64,000 nt of DNA. It comes from Flavobacteriales bacterium. GTDB lineage: Bacteria > Bacteroidota > Bacteroidia > Flavobacteriales_F > PHOS-HE28. The translations under genes and the position numbers were made by a program. This document shows positions 1-12,100 of this stretch, one piece after another. Under the pieces are notes generated by a model that was given only the letters and a program-made list of their open reading frames with translations, did not search any database and was not told the DNA's origin. How positions within the stretch are numbered: the stretch's first letter is position 1; each line of letters opens with the position of its first letter. The stretch spans positions 1,636,640 through 1,700,639 of the forward strand of contig CP129489.1 of NCBI GenBank assembly GCA_030584065.1. Direction: 5' to 3'.

Positions 1-2154
1 TTCGCGGCGCACCAAGGTCATCTCCTGCACCAGATGCCCGGCCCCGGCGAACTTGTCGATGATGAAGAGGAGGTAGCGCGCGTCCACGCAGATATTGCGG
101 CACTTCCCGGGGTCGAACTGGATATCGCTCATCGTGCTCTCCCAGGTGCGGTCGAAGTTCAGGCCGATGAGCTCGCCACGCCCGTTGAGCACCGGACTGC
201 CGCTATTGCCGCCCGTGGTGTGCAGCGAGGAAGTGAAGCAGACGGGCATCTCATCGCCTTCGCCATAAGGACCGTAGTCCTTGGTCCGATGGAGCTCGAG
301 CAGCCGCTGGGGCACATCGAACTCGGCATCGCCCGGCACGTACTTCTCCAGAACGCCGTCGAGCGTGGTCCTGTGGACGTAGCGGACGCCATCACGCGGC
401 AGGCTGCCCTCCACGGCACCATAGCTCAAGCGCAGGGTGCTGTTCGCGTCGGGCCAATATGTCCGCTCCGGATACATCTCCATCATGCCTTTCACGTAGG
501 TGCGCATGGCGGTCTCGATGCGGTCGCTGAGCTGCGCATGAGGCGGCCGGACCTGGTCGAGGAAGGTGCTGAAGAAGCTGCGCGACACCCGGAAGGCGGG
601 GTCCTTGGCCAATCGCTTCATGGCCCCGGCGGATGGATTGCCCAGTGCCTTGCGCAGCCTGCCCTCATCGGTGAAGGCGCTCCGCGCGTAGATCGCATCC
701 ACCCAGGCATCGGTATCGCCGCGGTAACGCGTGTCCACCTCCTTCAATACCGGTGGCAGCAGGTGCGCCGGCATGTGCTTCCGGTAGATGGGCAGCAGGG
801 CCTTGAACACGCGCTTGTCCACTTCGGCATCGTAGTTGGCGAAGTAGGCCTTCGCGGCCTCCATGGCCTTCAGGGACTCCGGGGCCAGCTTCCCCTCCTT
901 CCGCAATGCATCGTGCTGCTCCACCACCTCCTTGAAGCCATCGGCGAAGCGCAGCACCTCCGGACCGTAGTAGGCCATCTCCACGAACAGGTCGCGGGCC
1001 GTAGCAAAAGGCACGTAATCGCCGTAGAGCTGCTTCAGCTGCGGCAGGGCCTCGGCATAGGGCGCCATGCCGGCTGCACGGGCCTTCTCCTGGTACTCGC
1101 GCTCGTAGGCCCGCTTCCGCTCGAGCGTGCCCAGTTCCTTCAGCCCTCTGAGCTCGCCGATCCACTTCTTCCAGGCATTGCTGATGCCCGCCTGCTTGTC
1201 GGCGTACTGAAGGCGCGTACGGTCGCTGGCCCGCATGGCGGCATCGATCACCGCCAGGCTGGCGGTCCGCATCTCGATGCGCATGGGGTCGGACTTCTCC
1301 ATCACATACTCCACGGCATAGCTGCTCAAGTAGCGCTGCGTCTGGCCCGGGAATCCGAAGATCATGGCGAAATCCCCCTCCTTCACGCCGTCAAGGCTGA
1401 TGGGAAGCACGTGCCTCGGCTTCATGGGGATGTTCGCATCACTGGGCTCGGCGGGCTTGCCGTCCGGCCCGGTGTAGATCCGGAAGAGGCTGAAGTCGGC
1501 ATTGTGCCTGGGCCACATCCAATTGTCCGTGTCGCCACCGAACTTGCCGATGGCCGCAGGCGGCGCCCCCACCAGTCGCACATCCCGGAAGGTCTCCGTG
1601 ACGATGAGGTAGAAGCTGTTGCCGTAGTTGAAGGGGCGCACCACGGCCTTGAAGTGGGTGCCCGCCACCGCCTCGTCCACCAGCGGCTTGGCGGCCTTTA
1701 CCAGGAGTTCCCTGCGCGCCGCCTCATCGGGCGCTCCGCTCAGCTGCGGCGCGATCCGCTCGGTGACATCCTCCATGCGCACGATGAAGGTGGCCGTGAG
1801 CCCGGGGTTCTTCAGCTCTTCGGACTTCCCGGCCGCCCAGAAACCGTTCTTGAGCCGATCGTTCTCCACGGTGCTGTGGTCGGTGATGGCACCGAAGCCG
1901 CAATGGTGATTGGTGAGGATGAGGCCCTGCCCGCTGACCACCTCCGCGGTGCAGCCGCCGCCGAAGAGCACGATGGCATCCTTCAGGCTGCCGCGATTGA
2001 TGCTGTAGATATCCTCGGCGCTCAGCTTGAGGCCCGCCGCCTGCAGGTCGCCCTCGATGCCCTTGAGGAGCGTGGGCAGCCACATGCCCTCATGGGCGGA
2101 TGCGGCAGACGCCTGCACGAACAGGCCAAGAAGGAATAGCCGGATGTAGCGCAT
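1..2154 (-). CDS. S46 family dipeptidyl-peptidase, DPP11-like (3' end cut by window edge)
   Basis: Exported serine exopeptidase that removes dipeptides from peptide N-termini, normally periplasmic and used for amino-acid nutrition. 718 codons are visible with no stop, so the gene runs off the left edge, probably by only a few codons. A signal peptide (MRYIRLFLLGLFVQASAASA) starts at the ATG at 2154. The S46 triad can be placed: NHHCG at residues 82-86 (His84), the Asp of WPRHNADF at 220, and the Ser of GGNSGSP at 651. Eighteen residues after that Ser lies Arg669 in LNFDR. In the family this position is Gly in DPP7 and Arg in DPP11, where it selects Asp/Glu at P1, so DPP11-type specificity is inferred. 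A TACCTTCG box lies 19 nt upstream. The long open frame on the opposite strand is a GC-rich shadow. Confidence 0.93.
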   Translation of the reverse strand, partial: MRYIRLFLLGLFVQASAASAHEGMWLPTLLKGIEGDLQAAGLKLSAEDIYSINRGSLKDAIVLFGGGCTAEVVSGQGLILTNHHCGFGAITDHSTVENDRLKNGFWAAGKSEELKNPGLTATFIVRMEDVTERIAPQLSGAPDEAARRELLVKAAKPLVDEAVAGTHFKAVVRPFNYGNSFYLIVTETFRDVRLVGAPPAAIGKFGGDTDNWMWPRHNADFSLFRIYTGPDGKPAEPSDANIPMKPRHVLPISLDGVKEGDFAMIFGFPGQTQRYLSSYAVEYVMEKSDPMRIEMRTASLAVIDAAMRASDRTRLQYADKQAGISNAWKKWIGELRGLKELGTLERKRAYEREYQEKARAAGMAPYAEALPQLKQLYGDYVPFATARDLFVEMAYYGPEVLRFADGFKEVVEQHDALRKEGKLAPESLKAMEAAKAYFANYDAEVDKRVFKALLPIYRKHMPAHLLPPVLKEVDTRYRGDTDAWVDAIYARSAFTDEGRLRKALGNPSAGAMKRLAKDPAFRVSRSFFSTFLDQVRPPHAQLSDRIETAMRTYVKGMMEMYPERTYWPDANSTLRLSYGAVEGSLPRDGVRYVHRTTLDGVLEKYVPGDAEFDVPQRLLELHRTKDYGPYGEGDEMPVCFTSSLHTTGGNSGSPVLNGRGELIGLNFDRTWESTMSDIQFDPGKCRNICVDARYLLFIIDKFAGAGHLVQEMTLVRRE

Positions 2155-2173
2155 GGATTCACCGAGATTGCGG

Positions 2174-2181
2174 CGAAGGTA
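2174..2181 (-). promoter_or_regulatory. Putative -7 box (TACCTTCG) of the S46 peptidase gene
   Basis: Reads TACCTTCG on the minus strand, one mismatch from the Bacteroidota -7 consensus TAnnTTTG, and ends 19 nt before the start codon at 2154. No good -33 TTG was found 20 nt upstream. Similar boxes precede several other genes in this window. Confidence 0.35.
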
Positions 2182-2224
2182 GGCCGCACCACCCGGAGCG
2201 AGGGCTGCAGCAGCGGGCCCGGCA

Positions 2225-2506
2225 TCACTGCCCAGGCGCCGGGGGCGACTGCTCCGGAACAGGGCTGCCGCCGCTATCCGGATGCGGGCCTTCCAGCAGG
2301 CCCTCGCTGAGCAGCCAGGCCAGCAGCACGATCAGCAGCAGTGCGAAGAACGCCTTCGGGTCCCGATAGATCGGCCGCCGGTGCAGCAGGTCGCGCGCCC
2401 GCTGGTAGTTGTAGAGGAGCCTGCCCTTATCCCGGTAGCGCAGGATCTCGGCATCAGTGGGCTCTGGCCCGCTGCCCTGGGGCGTTATGCGGTATCGGTG
2501 CTTCAT
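2225..2506 (-). CDS. Small single-pass membrane protein coupled to the sigma factor
   Basis: A 93-aa protein not assignable to a family. It has a charged N-terminal half (about residues 1-50, rich in Arg/Asp/Tyr), one hydrophobic segment (FFALLLIVLLAWLLSEGLL, about residues 53-71) and a short Pro/Ser/Glu tail. By the positive-inside rule the N-terminus is probably cytoplasmic. Its ATG overlaps the stop codon of the upstream sigma factor (ATGA, 2503-2506), so the two are co-translated. That position and topology are where a small anti-sigma factor often sits, but no known anti-sigma motif is visible, so this role is only a suggestion. Confidence 0.75.
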   Translation of the reverse strand: MKHRYRITPQGSGPEPTDAEILRYRDKGRLLYNYQRARDLLHRRPIYRDPKAFFALLLIVLLAWLLSEGLLEGPHPDSGGSPVPEQSPPAPGQ

Positions 2507-3042
2507 GCCCGCTTGGAAAGATAGGCCCGCAGGACGGCGAGGGCGCGATGGGTGCGCATCTTGGCGGCATCCTCTCCGATGCCCAGCACCTGGCCCACCT
2601 CCAGGTAGCTCATGCCATCCATGAATCGCAGCTGGATCAGCTGAGCGCGGGCTTCATCGAGGTGGGAGAGCGCGGCGGCCAGCCGCTGCATGTCGTCGGG
2701 GTCGGGATTCAGTTCCAGCTCTTCGCCCAAACCGCGGACGCGCTGGTAGTCCAGGTCGATCACCACCTCGCGGCGCTTGCGCCAATGCATGCGCAGCTCG
2801 TTGAGCGCGATGCGGAAGAGCCAGGCGCGGAAGGGCAGGCCGCGGTCCTGGTAGCGCGACAACGACAAAAGGGCCTTCAGGAAGCACTGCTGGGTGATGT
2901 CCGCGGTGAGCTCACGGTCGCCGGCACGCCGGAGCACGAATCGGAACACATCGGCGAAATAGCGGTCGTACAGCGGGCCGAACCGAGCCGGATCAGCTTG
3001 GGCGCGCCGTATCTCCTCCGGTTCCGTTGGCGGTGCGGGCAT
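2503..3042 (-). CDS. RNA polymerase sigma-70 factor, ECF type
   Basis: A 179-aa protein of normal ECF sigma length. Region 2 is recognisable at about residues 17-80 (FGPLYDRYFADVFRFVLRR, then PFRAWLFRIALNELRMHWRK). Region 4 is at about residues 120-175 (LIQLRFMDGMSYLEVGQVLG, with a helix-turn-helix ending in MRTHRALAVLRAYL). The ATG at 3042 was chosen because region 2 begins right after it; the open frame extends upstream into the divergent intergenic region without sigma-like sequence. A TTCCTTCG box, two mismatches from TAnnTTTG, sits 9 nt upstream. It is divergent from the giant cargo gene at 3189 and overlaps the downstream small membrane protein by 4 bp. Target promoters are unknown. Confidence 0.9.
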   Translation of the reverse strand: MPAPPTEPEEIRRAQADPARFGPLYDRYFADVFRFVLRRAGDRELTADITQQCFLKALLSLSRYQDRGLPFRAWLFRIALNELRMHWRKRREVVIDLDYQRVRGLGEELELNPDPDDMQRLAAALSHLDEARAQLIQLRFMDGMSYLEVGQVLGIGEDAAKMRTHRALAVLRAYLSKRA

Positions 3043-3188
3043 GTTCAACAGCGAAGGAATGCAACCCCCGGCCTTTGGTAACGCTGAAAGCGCTCGTCGA
3101 TGGCGAAAATGCACCCATCGACTTAACCGCTGGATGTGTCGGAAACACCGGGTTGGCTTCCTGCGTATGACGCTCACTCTCCAAAACG

Positions 3189-6100
3189 ATGCGCCGATCA
3201 CGAAACCGCTATGCATGCGGTCACGACTGCCTGACACGCTGTGCGGTCCTCGCGTTCGCAGCATTGGCTTGCGTGGGTGCCTCAGTGCACGCGCAGCCCT
3301 TCGCCTGGCCATGGACAGCCAACCTATCAGGCACCCATCAGGAGGAGGTGAAGGGGGTTGCCATGGATGAGCAAGGGGCCGTGGTGGCCGCGGGCTACAC
3401 GCGCTCAACGGGCCTTTTCGCAGGGACCACCGGACAGGTCACCGGGAACCAGGATGCGTTCATCGCACGATACAGTCCAACCGGAGCCCTGCTCTGGGCA
3501 GTCACCCCGGACAATGCCGCTGAAAGCGCCGCGATGGATGTGGCGGTGGATGAATCGGGAAATGCCTATGCCTGCGGATGGTTCAAGAACACGATCAGCT
3601 TCGCGAATCCCACCATCGCCACAGGCAGCCAGTCGCTCACCAGTGCCGGAAAAGAGGATTGGTTCATCGCCTCCTGGACACCATCAGGTGAGCTCCGCTG
3701 GGCAATCAGACTGGGGGGCAGCGAGGCCGATTTCCCCTCCTGCATCCGGTTCGGAGAAGATGGACCCGTAGTGCTCGGCACAATCGAGGGACGCATCACC
3801 ACCGGCTTCGGCTCCATACCGGCTGCGCTGCCGAGCGGGAAGGATAACCTGGCGATCGCCAAGCTCACCACCTACGGCGTGGGAGAGTGGCTCATATCCG
3901 GCGGAAGCGGGGATGATGAGCTGCCCCGAAGCCTGGCCGTCGATGGTGACCGGGTCTATGCCGGGTACCACGCACGCAACGCAACCATGACCTGGTATGG
4001 GCCGAGCGGTGCGGTACTGGGCACGCATACCTCAACGGCCTCGAGCGGAATCCGGGTCACCGCGCTCTCGGCCCCGGGTGCGGCCCTTTGGACGACTCAG
4101 GTAGCGGAGCTGTCATCAGCGCTCCAAGGGCCCGCTGCGCTGGCAGCCGGCTGCGGAGCGGTGTACCTCACCGGCATCACCCACTCACCGAGCCTCTTCC
4201 CTGGCCAAGGAACCATCGCGACCGGCACCCATGACTACGGCTACCTGGCCCGACTGAACCAAGCCAATGGTGAATTCCAATGGGTGAGCACCGGCACGTC
4301 GACGGGCGGGGACCACCTATTCGGCGGTACGGGCCTGGCCCTGACCGGACAGGGCTTGGTGCTCCTTTCCGGCCAGTACAGCACAACCTTCACGTTGGGC
4401 GGCATCACCCTCTCGGCGCCGAACAACAAGACCCAACCCTTCGTAGCGGCGTACCTTCCATCGGGCCAGGTGGCGCGCATCGACCGGTTCACCAGCGAGA
4501 AGGATGCCACGCCGCCAGCCATCGCCGCCAACCGGAACGGGAGGTTCGCAATTGGCGGTGCATACGAGACCAACCTCGACCTCGGCACCTTCAGCATCAC
4601 CGGTGCCTCCAACCTGAATGGCTTTGTGGCATCCGGGCAGATCGACCTGATGGCCATGCCGAACCGCTCGGTTTGGCAACCGCCAGGGCCCGTATGCACC
4701 AGCGCCGCTCCATTGAACCTCATGGGCTTCCTGGTCCCGTTCACCAGGGGCCATGCCGTTTCGGTGATGGCATCGACGGGGGTGAGCAACGCCGCCGGTG
4801 CCGTTGATGGGCTGTCCGGCACCTATGCGGCCTTTGCCAATGCCGGAAATTCCATCACCGTGGACCTTGGATCCGTGGTGCCAGCAGGCGGCACCGTGGG
4901 ACTCACCTGGGGCGCGGATGCAGGCAATGCCATTGCCATCATCACCACAGGCCTGACGATGCCTCCCACGCACAATGCCGGCAGCCTTGCCATCGGCGGC
5001 ATGGTGGACCAATACAGCGGCCTGCAACTGGTGGAACCCGCACGCTACGTGACCATCTCCAGGCCCCTGACGGGGAGCCTCAGCTTCCGCTTGGATGCCG
5101 TGGACTTCGCGTTCGGCAACGACCTTTCGGGCACCTGGTCGGGGCCCGGCGTTACAGGCAGCGCATTCAGTCCGGTAGGGCTCAGTGGCGCCATCCCAGT
5201 CACCTATTCCGTGGGTCATGGGGCTTGCAGCACAAGCACCACAGGCACTATCCAGGTTGAATCACCACCGAATGCCGGAATCGATGGCGTGCTCAGCCTT
5301 TGCACGCCCACCGGCACCTTCAACCTGTTCGCGGCGCTTGGAGGAAACCCGCAGCCGGGTGGCACTTGGAGCGGACCCAGTGCGGTGAGCGGCAACACAT
5401 TCGATGCCGCCACCATGTCCGGGGGCGAATACACTTACTCATTGGCTGGATCCGGCGGTTGCATGAACACCGCCGCCAGCGCCCAGGTGTCGGTGAGCAT
5501 CGGCCTCCCACCTGGCGGTGGCAACTTCACCGGATCAGGCGAGGTATGCCCCCCACCTTCCAGCGGCATGCTGTCCATCTCGGGCTATGGTGGATCCATC
5601 GTGCGATGGCAGTGGAGCGAGAACGGCACGACCTGGAACAACACTTCGATCACAACGCCGTCCATCACCTGGAGCAACCTCACATCGCCTAGGAGGTACC
5701 GGGTGGAGCTCAGTTCGCCCCTATGCCCGAACGGCTTCAGCAATGTGGCCGTCATCACCCCGTCTGACAACACGCCGCCCGTGCTGCAGTGCCCGGCGGT
5801 GAGCCCCATGGAGGATGCGCAAGCGGATGCCAATTGCATGCTGCAGGTGCCTGACTTCACATCCTATTTCATCGGCACCGACAATTGCACCCCAACCCCG
5901 CAGATGGTGCAGTCACCTGCCGCGGGAACCACCATCCCATTCGCGGAGATCACCGTCATTGAGGTGCGGGCCGTGGATGCTACCGGGAATCCCTCCGCTC
6001 CCTGCCAAGCGTTCCTGCTCGGACTGGATGCTTCACCGCCCATCGTGAGCTGCCCCGGGGATGCCGTGATCTCTGTCGCCCCGGGCTCATGTTCGGCAGC

Positions 6101-9100
6101 CTTCATTCCCGTTGCAGCGACCTACAGCGATAACTGCCTCGGGACCGGAACAGCAGACCGGATCCACCTGCGAACCGGCCTCCACAGCATCGCACCCTTC
6201 TCGCTCTTTGATGATGCCGGTTGGACGGACATTTCCGGTATTGGCAGCGTGGACCTCGCTCCTGGAACCTACACCATCGCGCACATCGCACTGAGCGGCA
6301 CCAGCCCCATCGCCCTCTGCAGCAACACGGTCACCGTGGGAGACCCCTACCCACCGATCGCCACCTGCCCCCCTGCGCATACGCTGCTCTATACGCCATC
6401 AGGAAGCTGTGTAGCCCTCTATACATTGCCTGCAATCAGCTCATCCGACAATTGCCCCATCGGAATCACGCCTGATGGCGCTTTCATTCAGGACGGCTCC
6501 GGGGTCCTGGTGATTGGCGGGCCGACAGCGCCAGCGGAAATCGACGAGCCGCTCCCGGAGGGAACCCAGCTGCTCCTGCCTCCCGGCATGCATCTCTTCT
6601 CCGATTCCATTGCGGATGCCGCAGGGAACCTGGCCATTTGCACATGGGTGGTGGAAGTCCGGGATACCATCGCACCGGTGTTCACGAACTGTCCGGCAGC
6701 CCTGGATACCATCGCCCTGGTGAACGGAGGATGCATGGCGCAATACATCTTCCCCGTCCTTCAATCGACGGACGCATGCGACTCCGATACGGATAGCGAC
6801 TACCGCACATGGCACAGCCTGGATGGCGGAAACAACTGGGGGGAAGTCACTGGGCAGTGGTCAATCGATCTTGGCCCGGGAGCGCATCGATTCCGCGAGG
6901 AGCATCGGGATGACGCCGGTCGGGTGGCGACCTGCTCCTGGACCATGATCGTCATGGACCAGGAGGCGCCGGCCATCATTTGCCCTGCAGGCCTATCACT
7001 CAATGATGCGGACGGTGATTGCCTGGAACTGTTACCTGTGCTGAGCGCCACCGCCACGGACAACTGCGGACCAGTGCTGATTGTGCAGACCGCCGGCCCC
7101 ATGGCCGGATCGTCGGTCGGGATCGGATCGCACACCATCGGCTACACCGCAACTGACGGTGCCGGCCTAACCGCCACCTGCACCTTCGAGCTGGAAGTGA
7201 TCGACCTGGCGCCCCCCACCGTGTGGTGCCCACTGATGGATACCATCCACCTCTCGACGGGCGCAGGCTGCGCGATCGCATTCCCCGACCTGCGCGATTC
7301 CCTGACAATCACGGATTGCAGCGCCTGGACCAACACGATGACGCCTTCACCCGGCACCGTGCTGGGACCCGGTCCGGCCTTCCTGATGACGATGTGGATC
7401 GAGGACGCGCATGGCAACGGCCTTTGGAACAACCATTGGGTGCGCGTAGTGGATCAGAGCGCTCCCTCGGTCTCTTGTCCCAGCATCATTGCTACGCTGC
7501 ATGCCGGACCGGATTGCACCGCATCCCTCCCGGACTACCGCTCCTCGGCGGCCGTGAGCGACAACTGCGGCAGCGCTGGCCTTGCATTGACCCAGGCCCC
7601 TGCCCCGGGCGCATCGCTCCCTCCCGGTGCGCATAGCGTGACCCTTACCGTCCGCGACGCCGCAGGTCTGTCGGCCTCATGCACATTCTCCGTGACCGTG
7701 ACAGACGCAACGCCGCCGGTGATCACCGGATGCCCATCCGCGCCGCTCACGATGTCGACACCATTCGGCTCATGCAACGCTGTGGTGAGCTGGAATCCGC
7801 CGCTCGCCTCCGACGCATGCGGAGCCGCGAACATCACACAGACCGGTGGCCCAGCACCAGGAAGTGCTTTCAGCGTGGGGACGCATGCGGTCGCCTACAC
7901 TGCCGTGGATGCAGCCGGGAATGCCTCGACCTGCAGCTTCAGCGTGGTCGTTATCGACCAGACCGCACCGACAATCACCTGCCCCACCGTCATTCCGGGC
8001 ATCCCCGCCACTTCTGGGCTTTCGGGCTCCATGCCGGACTGGCGCAGCCTGGTCCTCATAGCGGATAACTGCGGTACTGCTGCAGCCGGAATCAGTCAGA
8101 ACCCGGCGCCCGGAACCACGGTTACCGGCTCATTCACGGTCACCTTCTCCATCGCGGACCTGCACGGTCTCTCAGCGCAATGCAGCGTCACCGCCATGGT
8201 GGTTGACTGCACCGGCTCACTCGCCGCCGGGGCCTACCTGGACAATTGCGGACAGTGCGTTGGAGGCAATAGCGGATCAACCCCGTGCGCGCAGGACTGC
8301 CTTGGCGCATGGGGCGGCTCGGCCCTGCCCGGTACGCCTTGCGATGACGGAGATGCCTCCACCGGCAACGACAGCTGGAACAGCAGCTGCCAGTGCGTCG
8401 GCCAGCTCATCGATTGCAGCGGCAGCGCCGGCGGATCGGCCCTGCCCGGTACGCCTTGCGATGACGGCGATGCGGCTACCGGCAACGACAGCTGGAACAG
8501 CAGCTGCCAGTGCGCAGGCCAGCTCATCGATTGCACCGGCAGCGCCGGCGGCACCGCCCTGCCCGGTACGCCTTGCGATGACGGCGATGCCTCCACCGGC
8601 AACGACAGCTGGAACAGCAGCTGCCAGTGCGCAGGCCAGCTCATCGATTGCAGCGGCAGCGCCGGCGGATCGGCCCTGCCCGGTACGCCTTGCGATGACG
8701 GCGATGCGGCTACCGGCAACGACAGCTGGAACAGCAGCTGCCAGTGCGCAGGCCAGCTCATCGATTGCACCGGCAGCGCCGGCGGATCGGCCCTGCCCGG
8801 AACGCCTTGCGATGACGGCGATGCGGCTACCGGCAACGACAGCTGGAACAGCAGCTGCCAGTGCGCAGGCCAGCTCATCGATTGCACCGGCAGCGCCGGC
8901 GGATCGGCCCTGCCCGGAACGCCTTGCGATGACGGCGATGCGGCTACCGGCAACGACAGCTGGAACAGCAGCTGCCAGTGCGTCGGCCAGCTCATCGATT
9001 GCAGCGGCAGCGCCGGCGGATCGGCCCTGCCCGGTACGCCTTGCGATGACGGCGATGCGGCTACCGGCAACGACAGCTGGAACAGCAGCTGCCAGTGCGC

Positions 9101-12100
9101 AGGCCAGCTCATCGATTGCACCGGCAGCGCCGGCGGATCGGCCCTGCCCGGTACGCCTTGCGATGACGGCGATGCCTCCACCGGCAACGACAGCTGGAAC
9201 AGCAGCTGCCAGTGCATCGGCCAGCTCATCGATTGCACCGGCAGCGCGGGCGGCAGCGCCCTGCCCGGAACGCCTTGCGATGACGGCGATGCCTCCACCG
9301 GCAACGACAGCTGGAACAGCAGCTGCCAGTGCATCGGCCAGCTCATCGATTGCACCGGCAGCGCCGGCGGATCGGCCCTGCCCGGTACGCCCTGCGATGA
9401 CGGCGATGCCTCCACCGGCAACGACAGCTGGAACAGCAGCTGCCAGTGCGCAGGCCAGCTCATCGATTGCACCGGCAGCGCCGGCGGATCGGCCCTGCCC
9501 GGTACGCCTTGCGATGACGGCGATGCCTCCACCGGCAACGACAGCTGGAACAGCAGCTGCCAGTGCATCGGCCAGCTCATCGATTGCAGCGGCAGCGCCG
9601 GCGGATCGGCCCTGCCCGGAACGCCTTGCGATGACGGCGATGCGGCTACCGGCAACGACAGCTGGAACAGCAGCTGCCAGTGCGCAGGCCAGCTCATCGA
9701 TTGCACCGGCAGCGCCGGCGGATCGGCCCTGCCCGGAACGCCTTGCGATGACGGCGATGCGGCTACCGGCAACGACAGCTGGAACAGCAGCTGCCAGTGC
9801 GTCGGCCAGCTCATCGATTGCAGCGGCAGCGCCGGCGGATCGGCCCTGCCCGGTACGCCTTGCGATGACGGCGATGCGGCTACCGGCAACGACAGCTGGA
9901 ACAGCAGCTGCCAGTGCGCAGGCCAGCTCATCGATTGCACCGGCAGCGCCGGCGGATCGGCCCTGCCCGGTACGCCCTGCGATGACGGCGATGCCTCCAC
10001 CGGCAACGACAGCTGGAACAGCAGCTGCCAGTGCGCAGGCCAGCTCATCGATTGCACCGGCAGCGCGGGAGGCAGCGCCCTGCCCGGAACGCTCTGCGAC
10101 GACGGCGATGCCTCCACCGGCAACGACAGCTGGAACAGCAGCTGCCAGTGCGCAGGCCAGCTCATCGATTGCACCGGCAGCGCCGGCGGATCGGCCCTGC
10201 CCGGAACTCCTTGCGATGACGGCGATGCGGCTACCGGCAACGACAGCTGGAACAGCAGCTGCCAGTGCGTCGGCCAGCTCATCGATTGCAGCGGCAGCGC
10301 CGGCGGCAGCGCCCTGCCCGGAACGCCCTGCGACGACGGCGATGCCTCCACCGGCAACGACAGCTGGAACAGCAGCTGCCAGTGCATCGGCCAGCTCATC
10401 GATTGCACCGGCAGCGCGGGAGGCAGCGCCCTGCCCGGAACTCCTTGCGATGACGGCGATGCGGCTACCGGCAACGACAGCTGGAACAGCAGCTGCCAGT
10501 GCGTCGGCCAGCTCATCGATTGCAGCGGCAGCGCCGGCGGATCGGCCCTGCCCGGTACGCCTTGCGATGACGGCGATGCCTCCACCGGCAACGACAGCTG
10601 GAACAGCAGCTGCCAGTGCGCAGGCCAGCTCATCGATTGCACCGGCAGCGCCGGCGAATCGGCCCTGCCCGGTACGCCCTGCGATGACGGCGATGCCTCC
10701 ACCGGCAACGACAGCTGGAACAGCAGCTGCCAGTGCGCAGGCCAGCTCATCGATTGCACCGGCAGCGCCGGCGGCAGCGCCCTGCCCGGAACTCCTTGCG
10801 ATGACGGCGATGCCTCCACCGGCAACGACAGCTGGAACAGCAGCTGCCAGTGCGCAGGCCAGCTCATCGATTGCACCGGTGTCCCCGGAGGCAGTGCCCT
10901 GCCCGGAACGCCTTGCGATGACGGCGATGCCTCCACCGGCAACGACAGCTGGAACAGCAGCTGCCAGTGCGTCGGCCAGCTCATCGATTGCACCGGCATC
11001 GCGGGAGGCAGCGCCCTGCCCGGTACGCCTTGCGATGACGGCGATGCCTCCACCGGCAACGACAGCTGGAACAGCAGCTGCCAGTGCGCAGGCCAGCTCA
11101 TCGATTGCACCGGCAGCGCCGGCGGATCGGCCCTGCCCGGAACTCCTTGCGATGACGGCGATGCCTCCACCGGCAACGACAGCTGGAACAGCAGCTGCCA
11201 GTGCGCAGGCCAGCTCATCGATTGCACCGGCAGCGCCGGCGGATCGGCCCTGCCCGGAACTCCTTGCGATGACGGCGATGCCTCCACCGGCAACGACAGC
11301 TGGAACAGCAGCTGCCAGTGCGCAGGCCAGCTCATCGATTGCACCGGCAGCGCCGGCGGATCGGCCCTGCCCGGTACGCCTTGCGATGACGGCGATGCCT
11401 CCACCGGCAACGACAGCTGGAACAGCAGCTGCCAGTGCGCAGGCCAGCTCATCGATTGCACCGGCAGCGCGGGCGGCAGCGCCCTGCCCGGAACGCCCTG
11501 CGACGACGGAAACGAGCAAACCATCGATGATGCATGGACCACCGACTGTGGCTGCGCCGGAACGCCTGTGGATTGCACCAGTGATGCTGGCCCCGACCAG
11601 ACCGTTTGCGGCACATCAACCACAATGGCCGCATCCGGCTCCGGCATCTGGACCGCACCCACCGGTGTCAGCCTCAGTTCGGTGACGGACCCAACGGCGC
11701 AAGTATCGGCTGCGACCCCTGGTGCCTTCGACCTGCTGTGGACTGTGGCAATCGGCGGTTGCGTTGATACCGACACGGTGCGCATCACCTTCCACCCCAC
11801 GAGCGACGCCGCCTTCGCCTATGGTGCAGCACAATACTGCGTCAACGGACCTTCGCCTGCACCGTGGACGGCGGAGGCGGGAGGCACCTTCAGCGCAGTA
11901 CCCGCCGGCCTGGCCATCGATGCCCTCAGCGGAAGCATCGACCTTTCCGCGAGCGTACCAGGCGACTACCTCGTGAGCCACCTGATCGGCGGTGCGTGCC
12001 CCGCATCTGCGGTCGCCGAACTGACCATCATCGCCGCACCGAATGCGGCCTGGACGCCCGGCTCGGTGATCTGCAGCAACCACAGCCCCATCAACCTGGA

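Noticed and set aside
34-2139. 701-codon plus-strand open frame at the left end
   Set aside because: It is antisense to the S46 peptidase, whose triad, signal peptide and length are all intact. Its translation is rich in His, Leu, Gly and Arg, typical of a GC-rich shadow frame.
8295-11453. Possible CRISPR array
   Set aside because: The units are contiguous 117-bp coding repeats without unique spacers, and no cas genes are present.
8203-11800. Three very long open frames overlapping the 117-bp array in other frames and on the minus strand
   Set aside because: They exist only because the repeat unit is a multiple of three and lacks stops in those frames. They end soon after the array, and the real frame continues into HYR and sorting domains on both sides.
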